From an uncultured Clostridia bacterium (GTDB taxonomy: Bacteria > Bacillota > Clostridia > Christensenellales > Aristaeellaceae), in the NCBI GenBank assembly GCA_946626395.1, contig CAMOUF010000208.1, positions 1-7,392 of the forward strand: a stretch of DNA of 7,392 bases, read 5' to 3'. Positions 1 through 5,600 of this stretch are shown here, piece after piece. Within the stretch, counting starts at the first letter, position 1. Each line of letters opens with the position of its first letter. Both the position numbers and the translations under genes were made by a program. The notes beneath the pieces are model-generated. The model was not told the origin of the DNA. It worked only from the letters and a program-made list of their open reading frames with translations, and did no database searches.

Positions 1-207
1 AACGGACTGGATGCCACAAGAAATATCCGCGCGCTGGATCATCCGTGGGCTTCCTCCATCCCGATCATCGCCATGACAGCGGACGCTTTCTCCGAGAACG
101 TCACGGAATGCCTGAACGCCGGAATGAACGGACATATCGCAAAGCCGATCGATATCAAGCTTGTCATCAAAGAAATCCGCAGGATCCAGGAGGAAAAGAG
201 ATCATGA
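1..207 (+). CDS. Response-regulator receiver domain, C-terminal part (probably a hybrid sensor histidine kinase), 5' end outside window
   Basis: Frame 1 is open from the first base to TGA at 205-207, giving 68 residues. It reads as the last part of a CheY-like receiver domain: the beta-4 strand and conserved Thr in IPIIAMTADAF (Thr about residue 26), then CLNAGMNGHIAKPID with the conserved Lys-Pro (K48-P49), then a final helix ending IRRIQEEKRS. The phospho-acceptor Asp lies upstream of the window. The AGMNGHIAKPID form and the lack of any output domain after the receiver are typical of receivers at the C-terminus of hybrid histidine kinases, so I infer a membrane sensor kinase; a stand-alone CheY-like protein is possible. 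The stop codon overlaps the start of the lipoprotein gene (ATGA, 204-207), so the two genes are translationally coupled and probably work together. Confidence 0.85.
   Translation, partial: NGLDATRNIRALDHPWASSIPIIAMTADAFSENVTECLNAGMNGHIAKPIDIKLVIKEIRRIQEEKRS
188..193 (+). promoter_or_regulatory. Ribosome binding site that fixes the lipoprotein start
   Basis: A perfect AGGAGG lies 10 bases before ATG 204 and inside the end of the kinase gene. It decides the start: the in-frame ATG at 45 has no such site and would put 53 unrelated residues before the signal peptide. Confidence 0.75.
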
Positions 208-1493
208 AAAAAACGCTCTGCATTGTATTGACGCTCTGCATGCTCGTATTGCTGACGGCCTGCGGCAGCAAACCGCAGGAGAAACCTGCCGCCGGATTCA
301 AGCCCACGCTCAGCATAAATACAAGCTGCAGCATCACGATTGTCGGAAGCTACGAGAACTTTGAGGCATTGGAGACGGAATTTGACAGGTTCAACGAGAT
401 CTATCCCAATGTGCAGCTCAGCTATGTGAAGCTGGATGATTATAACAACATCCTGGGCACGGTTCTGGAGAGCAATGACAAGCCCAACATTTTCTTTTCC
501 CATCCCTGGATGATCGGCAACGAGAAATACGCTTCGGTGCTTGCCCATATGGAGGAGCTTTCGGACACTTCGCTGGGGCTGAACCTGGACTGCATCCGTC
601 CCGGCCTGATCAACCACGACGCGGAAGGCCGCGTGATGATGGTGCCTGTTTTTTCCAGACCCTATGGCATGCTGGTGAACAACGATCTGTTTGCAAAGGA
701 AAAAATCAATATTCCAACAACCTGGGCGGAGCTGCTGGCCGTCTGCGATGCGTTCCGCAGCAAGGGGTATGCCAGCCCCATGATGGGCTACAGCCTGAAA
801 GCGTCCAGCTGCTTGATGAACACTGTCGCTTACCCGATGTTCGCAGCTACCCTTGCGGAAAACCCGGAAGCGCTTGCCCTTGCCAATGAACTGGACCCCG
901 CGGCGGGGGAATACATGCGTCCGGCATTGGAAGCGGTGCAGCAGCTGATTCGGAACAAATGTATCGATCTTGCGGAATGTGACAAGATCGAGGACAACTA
1001 TTCCAAAGTGATCCTGCGCTTTTTTGAGGGCGACGTGCCGATGATGATATGCACCGGGGATACCGTATCCGGGACCAAGAAACGGGAAAGCCAGTCTGAT
1101 GCGTTCACCGCCGCGCCCTTTGCCTATTCCTTCCTGCCCATCCCCATGACCGAGGAAGGCGGATATTTTATCGACAGTCCCTCCCTGGATTTTTCCGTGA
1201 ATAAGAACTGCGATCATCTGGATATGACCAACGAATTCATGCGCTTCCTGATCACGGACAGCGCGCTGAACGAAATGGCTTCCGTAAAGCGTCTGGTAAC
1301 GCCTACCAAGGATTTGTCCTTTGACTCGGTTTACGCGCCTTTTGGGCAGGTGCCTTCCAGCTTGATCATTTCTCCGGAAGCGCTTGGCATCAAGGATCCG
1401 CTTACGGTTCAAATCCGGAATGCGGCGTTCCGCGTCGGAATTGGAGATATTACGGTGGATGAAGCCGCTGCAATGTATGGAAACTTTGAGTAA
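204..1493 (+). CDS. Extracellular solute-binding lipoprotein (ABC sugar-binding family 1 type), coupled to a sensor kinase
   Basis: A 429-residue protein starting at ATG 204. Residues 1-20 form a lipoprotein signal: KK, a hydrophobic run, then the lipobox LTAC with the lipidated Cys at residue 20, so the mature protein is anchored to the outside of the membrane. The body resembles family 1 extracellular solute-binding proteins: a strand followed by FEALETEFDRFNEIYPNVQL near residue 57, the hinge-region phrase VPVFSRPYGMLVNNDLF near 151 followed by IPTTWAELL, and a C-terminal stretch in which the mature protein ends with MYGNFE. Such proteins bind sugars or similar small solutes. The ligand cannot be read from the sequence. 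The gene overlaps the receiver/kinase gene by 4 bases and is followed after 7 bases by a terminator hairpin, with no permease or ATPase downstream. I therefore infer a ligand-sensing partner of the kinase, although a binding protein that serves a distant ABC transporter is the main alternative. Confidence 0.88.
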   Translation: MKKTLCIVLTLCMLVLLTACGSKPQEKPAAGFKPTLSINTSCSITIVGSYENFEALETEFDRFNEIYPNVQLSYVKLDDYNNILGTVLESNDKPNIFFSHPWMIGNEKYASVLAHMEELSDTSLGLNLDCIRPGLINHDAEGRVMMVPVFSRPYGMLVNNDLFAKEKINIPTTWAELLAVCDAFRSKGYASPMMGYSLKASSCLMNTVAYPMFAATLAENPEALALANELDPAAGEYMRPALEAVQQLIRNKCIDLAECDKIEDNYSKVILRFFEGDVPMMICTGDTVSGTKKRESQSDAFTAAPFAYSFLPIPMTEEGGYFIDSPSLDFSVNKNCDHLDMTNEFMRFLITDSALNEMASVKRLVTPTKDLSFDSVYAPFGQVPSSLIISPEALGIKDPLTVQIRNAAFRVGIGDITVDEAAAMYGNFE

Positions 1494-1500
1494 AAAGCAG

Positions 1501-1530
1501 GGGCTGCAGTGAAAAGCTGCAGTCCTTTCT
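1501..1530 (+). terminator. Probable intrinsic terminator of the kinase-lipoprotein operon
   Basis: Bases 1501-1510 pair with 1516-1525 (GGGCTGCAGT against GCTGCAGTCC, with two G-T wobbles), enclosing a GAAAA loop. A short, imperfect T-rich tail TTTCT follows at 1526-1530. The hairpin begins 7 bases after the TAA at 1491-1493. The stem is strong but the T run is weak. Confidence 0.6.
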
Positions 1531-1714
1531 CATTCCAGCAGGAATAGAATGGGATTCCTCACAAGATTTTGTATTGAACCAAAATTTTTTTAAATAATTT
1601 TTTGTTCCCGTGTTCTGCAATTGAACACTTGAACTGGGACGCGGAAAGCCTGCATATTTTGCCCATCAGAAATACCCGCTGTTTTTCAGCATATACTGCC
1701 CGGGAGGGATCGGA
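1531..1714. other. AT-rich intergenic spacer between the lipoprotein and membrane-protein genes
   Basis: No gene is supported here. Bases 1566-1604 are strongly AT-rich with runs of T and A. A weak 6-bp stem (AGGAAT 1540-1545 with ATTCCT 1554-1559) has no T tail. The hexamer TTGAAC occurs three times (1574, 1621, 1629); only the last has a reasonable -10 at good spacing. Confidence 0.5.
1629..1658 (+). promoter_or_regulatory. Candidate sigma-A-type promoter for the YlbJ-like gene
   Basis: TTGAAC (1629-1634) and CATATT (1653-1658) are separated by 18 bases. This would start transcription near 1665, about 50 bases before ATG 1715. The -10 matches consensus at four of six positions. This is judged by eye only. 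Confidence 0.35.
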
Positions 1715-2533
1715 ATGCTGTATGCCGCGGGTTTTGGTATTTTGGCGGGCGCCATGCTGACGTTTCCGGCCCAGGCGGCGGATGCGGCCTGGCTGGGGCT
1801 AACCCTGTGGGCCAGGAGCGTGGCGCCGGTGTTGGGGCCTTTTATGGTGTGCATGCTGATGCTCACCAGCCGGGTGGGCGGCGGAATGTCCTTCAGAACC
1901 GTTCTTTGCTGGCTGTGCGGGTCCCCGGGCGGGGCGCGGCTGATGCAGGAGGCACGGCTGTCGGGGCTTGCCGCCCTGCGGGCCGCCGCCATGACCGGCA
2001 CCATGAGCCCCATGTTTTTCCTGGGCACGGTGGAAGGCTGGCTGGGAAAAGGCGGCAGCGGCTGGCTGCTGCTGGGGTGCCATATTGCGGGGGCATTTTG
2101 CCTGGGGCTTTGCTTTCGGGCTGAGCGGCGGAAAGAGCAAAGCACCGCTGTGCCCATGCCGCTGTCCGCCGCTTTGCGGGAGAGCGCCCTGGCGCTGCTG
2201 ACCGTGGCCCTGTGCATGATGCTGGGCTGCGTATCCTCCCGCATGGCGGCCTGCGCGTTCCCTGGGCTGCCTCCCGGCGGCACGGCGGCCATGCAGTGCG
2301 CCCTGGAGGTCACCGCCGGGGTCAAGGCGCTGGCCCAACTGAATCCGCCTTATGCGCTGCCCCTGGTCTGCGCCGCCTGCTCCTTTGGGGGCTTATCGCT
2401 GCTCATGCAAAACGCCGCCTTCTGGCAGGAAAGCGGCGTAGGTTTGCCCCAGCTCCTTTTGCTGCGCCTGGCCCATGGGCTGCTCTCCGGCAGCCTGTGC
2501 CTGATCGCCCAGCAGCTTCTTGGGTATGGATGA
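1715..2533 (+). CDS. Short YlbJ-like (nucleoside-recognition/gate family) multi-pass membrane protein
   Basis: A 272-residue, very hydrophobic protein with about six to eight predicted membrane segments. GGGAGGG at 1702-1708 sits 6 bases before the ATG, supporting the start. Several phrases fit, from memory, the YlbJ/SpoVV pattern: WARSVAPVLGPFMV (about 32-45), GSPGGARLMQEA (69-80, where YlbJ proteins have a GYPxGA-type loop), TGTMSPMFFLGTV (94-106), LEVTAGV (197-203) and SFGGLSLLMQ (223-232) before a last hydrophobic helix. Bacillus subtilis YlbJ (SpoVV) takes part in dipicolinic acid uptake into the forespore and is about 400 residues long, so this protein is much shorter, mainly between the two halves. 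The reading frame is intact and both halves of the fold seem present, so I read it as a compact relative rather than a fragment. It has no gene partner on its strand here. Its substrate is unknown; a sporulation role is an inference from family only. Confidence 0.7.
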   Translation: MLYAAGFGILAGAMLTFPAQAADAAWLGLTLWARSVAPVLGPFMVCMLMLTSRVGGGMSFRTVLCWLCGSPGGARLMQEARLSGLAALRAAAMTGTMSPMFFLGTVEGWLGKGGSGWLLLGCHIAGAFCLGLCFRAERRKEQSTAVPMPLSAALRESALALLTVALCMMLGCVSSRMAACAFPGLPPGGTAAMQCALEVTAGVKALAQLNPPYALPLVCAACSFGGLSLLMQNAAFWQESGVGLPQLLLLRLAHGLLSGSLCLIAQQLLGYG

Positions 2534-2559
2534 TGCTGTTATCTTTCTCAAGGGTGAAA

Positions 2560-2650
2560 TTATATAGCGCGGCAAGGGGAACGCTGGGGCTGTTCGCCCC
2601 AGACCCGAACCAGGGGGTTGAACCCCCTGGACCCGCATATGGCGATATAA
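2560..2650. repeat. Structured intergenic element: closing stem with two GC-rich hairpins
   Basis: TTATAT plus CGC (2560-2565 and 2568-2570, with a two-base bulge) pairs with GCGATATAA (2642-2650). Inside are two perfect hairpins: CTGGGGC 2584-2590 with GCCCCAG 2596-2602 (loop TGTTC), and CCAGGGGG 2610-2617 with CCCCCTGG 2623-2630 (loop TTGAA). The GC-rich hairpins resemble dispersed intergenic repeats I recall from gut Clostridia, but copy number cannot be judged from one window. Neither hairpin has a T tail. Confidence 0.55.
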
Positions 2651-2710
2651 CGTTATAGGGATAAGAAAACAATCTCCGCCTGTTACGATGGAGTGACGAA
2701 AAGTTAGAGG

Positions 2711-2835
2711 GCTTCTGGCCCCCGAAAGCCTGGGAAAATCCGCAGGGAAAATAAATTTTCCCCTCGGATTATTCCCCGGCTTTCCCCGGATGCTTTGCAT
2801 CCGGGATGGCGGCTTTCAGCCGCCGGGCCAGAAGC
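2711..2835. repeat. 125-base four-helix structured element (candidate dispersed repeat or structured RNA)
   Basis: The ends are a perfect 11-bp inverted repeat (GCTTCTGGCCC 2711-2721 with GGGCCAGAAGC 2825-2835). Inside are three helices almost without unpaired linkers. P2 is a long imperfect hairpin, 2724-2742 with 2765-2784, capped by GGGAAAA 2745-2751 with TTTTCCC 2756-2762. P3 is CCCGGATGC 2785-2793 with GCATCCGGG 2797-2805, loop TTT. P4 is GGCGGCT 2808-2814 with AGCCGCC 2818-2824, loop TTC. P2 ends at 2784 and P3 starts at 2785; P4 ends at 2824 and the closing stem resumes at 2825. No target-site duplication is visible at the ends, and it encodes no plausible protein. It could be a non-autonomous mobile repeat or an RNA; the strand of any transcript is unknown because both strands can fold. 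Confidence 0.6.
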
Positions 2836-2938
2836 ATAATGAATACAAGCCATGTTTTCGTTTCTTATTGCAACAGCGGAAGCCAAAATACGTAGATTTC
2901 CTTTATGATTTTACCGAATAGGTTTTCTTGGAAGGGGG

Positions 2939-2984
2939 TCTGGGGGAAACCATTCTTTGGCCTCCAAAGAATGGTTCTCCCAGA
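2939..2984. terminator. Long hairpin just downstream of the lactate dehydrogenase gene (possible terminator or 3' end stabiliser)
   Basis: TCTGGG 2939-2944 pairs with CCCAGA 2979-2984, and after a small internal loop AACCATTCTTTGG 2948-2960 pairs perfectly with CCAAAGAATGGTT 2964-2976 around a CCT loop. On the minus strand it starts 14 bases after the stop codon of the dehydrogenase gene, the usual place for a terminator. However, the T run (A5 on the + strand, 2984-2988 region) lies before, not after, the stem in that direction, so it is not a standard intrinsic terminator. Confidence 0.45.
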
Positions 2985-2998
2985 AAAACATCAACAAA

Positions 2999-4399
2999 TT
3001 ATCCCACGATCTTTCCGGGGTTCAGGATGCCGTTGGGGTCAAAGGCAGCTTTGATGCCCTGCATGAGGGCCATTTGCCGGTCGCCCACGCTTTCCCGGAG
3101 GAAAGGCTTTTTGGCGTGGCCGATGCCATGCTCGCCGCTGACCTGGCCGCCCATACCGCGGGCGGCTTCATATAATTCCTCCATGACAGCGCTGACCTTT
3201 TGCTTCCATTCCCCTTCGGGCAGACCGTCCCGGCAAACGTAGATATGCAGGTTGCCGTCGCCCGCGTGGCCGAAGGAGCGGATGCGGACGCCCGCCCGGC
3301 GTCCCGTTTCCACGGTCTGGCGCACGAAGGCGGGGATCAGGTCCCGGGGTACCACCACATCGCACTCGTCCATGGTGGAAGTGCTGTTTTTGATGGCCTC
3401 CAGGAACGCGCCCCGGGCGTTCCAGATGCTTTCCTTGCGCTCGTCCGTGTCGGCCAGCAGCACATCCTTGGCCCCCAGGGACAGGGCCAGATCGGTGAGG
3501 GTGTCGATGGCGGGCTGGAGCGCTTCGGCGCTGGGCCCGTCCAGCCGCACCAGCAGATAGGCGTCGGCGCTGGTGTCGGGGAATTGCTTGCCCAGATAAG
3601 TTTCCGCGCAGGAGATCACCTCCCGCTCCATGAATTCCACCGCCGTGGGATCGCACCCGCAGGCCAGCACCGGGGGCACCGCGCTGATGCACTGGTCCAG
3701 GTCGTCAAAGGGCATGAGCAGGGACAGGTTCACCTTGGGCTCCGGCACCAGCTTCACGGTGAGCTTGGTCAAAAAGCCCAGGGTGCCTTCGCTGCCGATC
3801 ATCAGGTCGATCAGACTGTAGCCCGAGGAGGTCTTCACCGTTTTGCCCCCCAGGGTGATCAGGCTGCCGTCCGCCAGCGCCACTTCCATGCCCAGAATAT
3901 AATCCCTCGTTACGCCGTAGCGCACGGCCCGCATGCCCCCCGCGTTGGTCATGGCGTTGCCGCCCATGGTGGCGGTTTTTTCGCCGGGGTCCGGGGGATA
4001 GAAAAGGCCCGTGCCCTCCAGCGCCTTGGGAAATTCCATCAGCAGCACCCCGGGCTCCACGGTGGCGGTCATGTTCCGGGTGTCCACCTCCAGCACCTTT
4101 TTCATTTTTTCCGTGCTCAATACGATGCCGCCGTGAAGGGCCACGCATCCGCCGCACAGGCCGGTGCCCGCGCCCCGGGGGGTGACGGGAATGCGGCGCT
4201 CATTGCAGTATTTCAGCACCGCCTGGATTTCCTCCGCCGTCTGGGCCTGCAGCACGGCCTCCGGCAGAAAATGGCCGTATTCCGTCATTTCGTCGTGGTC
4301 ATAGTCCGTGGATATATCGGCGCCGGAAAACACCCGGCCCGGCAGGAGAGAACGGAAATAGGCAAGATCGCTTTCCGAAACGGGATTGAATGGGCTCAT
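2999..4399 (-). CDS. lctD: FAD-linked 2-hydroxyacid dehydrogenase, GlcD family; probable D-lactate dehydrogenase subunit (LctD) of an Etf-dependent confurcating complex
   Basis: A 466-residue cytoplasmic flavoprotein of the usual length for LctD/GlcD. The N-terminal FAD-binding (PCMH/VAO type) domain spans about residues 45-220, with PRGAGTGLCGG (74-84), FYPPDPGEKTATMGGN (133-148) and the GSEGTLG phrase (202-208). The FAD-oxidase C-terminal domain follows, with GHAGDGNLH (377-385), SGEHGIGHAKK (421-431) and the closing ILNPGK. These are family signatures for oxidation of lactate or glycolate to the 2-oxoacid. AGGAGG lies 7 bases before the ATG, and the start overlaps the end of etfA by 4 bases (ATGA). 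Directly downstream of etfB and etfA, it should pass electrons to the Etf, as LctD does in Acetobacterium woodii. From memory, two glutamates near 37 and 139 matter there; E37 and E140 are the obvious counterparts here. Lactate is the likeliest substrate; glycolate or another hydroxyacid remains possible. Confidence 0.9.
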   Translation of the reverse strand: MSPFNPVSESDLAYFRSLLPGRVFSGADISTDYDHDEMTEYGHFLPEAVLQAQTAEEIQAVLKYCNERRIPVTPRGAGTGLCGGCVALHGGIVLSTEKMKKVLEVDTRNMTATVEPGVLLMEFPKALEGTGLFYPPDPGEKTATMGGNAMTNAGGMRAVRYGVTRDYILGMEVALADGSLITLGGKTVKTSSGYSLIDLMIGSEGTLGFLTKLTVKLVPEPKVNLSLLMPFDDLDQCISAVPPVLACGCDPTAVEFMEREVISCAETYLGKQFPDTSADAYLLVRLDGPSAEALQPAIDTLTDLALSLGAKDVLLADTDERKESIWNARGAFLEAIKNSTSTMDECDVVVPRDLIPAFVRQTVETGRRAGVRIRSFGHAGDGNLHIYVCRDGLPEGEWKQKVSAVMEELYEAARGMGGQVSGEHGIGHAKKPFLRESVGDRQMALMQGIKAAFDPNGILNPGKIVG

Positions 4400-5583
4400 G
4401 CTCTCTCCTCCTTCAATTGGCTGATCAGGCGCGGCAGCACCTGGTACAGATCGCCCACGATGGCCACGTGAGCCACCTGGAAAATGGGGGCGTCGGGGTC
4501 CAGGTTGATGGACACGATATGATCGCTGCCGTTCATGCAGGCGGCGAACTGAATGGCCCCGCTGACGCCGCAGGTGATGATGAGCCGGGGCCGCACCGTG
4601 CGGCCGGACAGGCCGATCTGCCGGTCATTGGACGCCCAGCCCTTTTCCACCAGGGGCCGGGATACCGCCCAGTCGCCCCCCAGCAAACGGGCCAATTCCT
4701 TGACCATCTCCAGGTCGGCTTCCTTTTGCAGCCCCCGGCCGCCCACCACCAGGATCTCCGCGTCGGAAATGCTCTGTTTGGGGGGCACTGGCTGGACGCT
4801 GACGCAGGTGACTTTGGAAGCAAGCACCGCCTTGGGCAGGGGGCGGTTCAGGATGTCCCCCGCCGCTTCCGCCTGCCGCACCGGCGCGTCCATGACCTTG
4901 TAGCGCACAGTGGCGAACTGGGGGCGGGTGTTGGTGGTAATGATCTGGGCCATGATGTTGCCCCCAAAGGCGGGGCGAATCTGTACCAGGTCGGTGTTTT
5001 CCCGCAGCTCCAGCTTGGTGCAGTCCGCCGTCAGGCCGGTGTGGAACCGGGTCGCCAGCCGGGGGGCCAGGGAGCGGCCCAGGGACGTGGCCCCTACCAG
5101 CACCACGCTGGGATGGGCGAATTTAATATAGTCCTCCACGCAGGCGGCGTAGGCGTCCGCCCGGAAAAAGGACAGGGCCGGGTCATCGTATACTGCGATC
5201 TGGCTGACCCCGTAATGCCGAAGCTCCTCCGCGAAGGAGCCGGCGTTTTCGCCCACCAGCACGGCCTTCACCTGAAAGCCGATGGGCGCGGCCAGCTGCC
5301 GGGCTTTGCCGATCAATTCCAGGGACACGGGATGCAGCCGCCCGCCGCTGACCTCGGCAAACACCAGGATGTCCCGCCATTTGCTTTTGTCCACGGAATC
5401 CACTTTGGTTTCCAGCTTGATGATGGCCTTTTCCGGGCAGGTTTTGACGCAGATGCCGCACACCTTGCAGGCGGCGTTCAAGTCCGGCTTGCCCTCCTTC
5501 ATGTCGATGGCGCCGAAGGGACAGGCCCCCGCGCAGGCGCCGCAGCCGGTGCATTTCCGTTCAAGTACAGCGATTTTTGCCAT
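4396..5583 (-). CDS. etfA: Electron transfer flavoprotein alpha subunit with N-terminal 2[4Fe-4S] ferredoxin domain (LctC-like)
   Basis: A 395-residue protein. Residues 1-55 are a complete bacterial-type ferredoxin domain with two CxxCxxCxxxCP motifs: Cys 11, 14, 17, 21 and Cys 39, 42, 45, 49. Residues about 70-260 are the EtfA N-terminal Rossmann-like domain, with LVGATSLGRSLAPRLATR near 162-179. The C-terminal FAD domain has GLSGRTVRPRLIITCGVSGA (324-343) and SINLDPDAPIF (358-368), the signature of EtfA. It forms the heterodimer with EtfB and carries the mobile electron-shuttling FAD. An EtfA fused to a ferredoxin domain is found in LctC and in CarE of the caffeyl-CoA reductase complex; here the neighbour is a GlcD-type dehydrogenase and not an acyl-CoA dehydrogenase, so LctC is the better match. 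The fused clusters are the likely entry or exit for ferredoxin electrons. GGAGG sits 9 bases before the start. Fifteen bases separate it from etfB and it overlaps the next gene by 4. Confidence 0.93.
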   Translation of the reverse strand: MAKIAVLERKCTGCGACAGACPFGAIDMKEGKPDLNAACKVCGICVKTCPEKAIIKLETKVDSVDKSKWRDILVFAEVSGGRLHPVSLELIGKARQLAAPIGFQVKAVLVGENAGSFAEELRHYGVSQIAVYDDPALSFFRADAYAACVEDYIKFAHPSVVLVGATSLGRSLAPRLATRFHTGLTADCTKLELRENTDLVQIRPAFGGNIMAQIITTNTRPQFATVRYKVMDAPVRQAEAAGDILNRPLPKAVLASKVTCVSVQPVPPKQSISDAEILVVGGRGLQKEADLEMVKELARLLGGDWAVSRPLVEKGWASNDRQIGLSGRTVRPRLIITCGVSGAIQFAACMNGSDHIVSINLDPDAPIFQVAHVAIVGDLYQVLPRLISQLKEERA

Positions 5584-5592
5584 AACGCAGCG

Positions 5593-5600
5593 CCTCCTTT
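5593..5600 (-). promoter_or_regulatory. Ribosome binding site of etfA, overlapping the etfB stop
   Basis: On the minus strand AAAGGAGG covers this interval; its first two bases belong to the etfB stop codon TAA (5601-5599). It is 9 bases from the etfA ATG, an arrangement that favours coupled translation and equal amounts of the two Etf subunits. Confidence 0.7.

Larger units (their letters stand above)
2534..2998. other. 465-base gene-free region between convergent genes, carrying three folded elements
   Basis: The YlbJ-like gene ends at 2533 and the lactate dehydrogenase gene ends at 2999 on the opposite strand, so this is a convergent junction. Open frames here are short, compositionally odd and lack convincing ribosome sites. 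It holds the structured elements at 2560-2650, 2711-2835 and 2939-2984, listed separately. Bases 2836-2938 are AT-richer and show nothing I can name. There is no classical T-tailed terminator for either flanking gene. Confidence 0.7.

Noticed and set aside
45..203. Upstream ATG at 45 as an alternative start of the lipoprotein
   Set aside because: It lies inside the receiver gene, would bury the signal peptide behind 53 residues, and lacks the perfect AGGAGG found before ATG 204.
39..1412. Long open frame (457 codons) on the minus strand opposite the lipoprotein gene
   Set aside because: It is a shadow: no recognisable domain, many His/Gln/Arg runs, and its partner strand has a clear lipobox, a ribosome site and a family-typical protein.
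2711..2835. Reading the four-helix element as a tRNA or a known riboswitch
   Set aside because: The shape is superficially cloverleaf-like, but there is no T-loop GTTCRA, no 7-bp acceptor geometry or CCA end, and no ligand-binding core motif that I recognise.
2393..2886. Minus-strand open frames across the convergent junction (60-135 codons)
   Set aside because: They run through the hairpin elements, change composition along their length, and lack convincing ribosome sites and any family resemblance.
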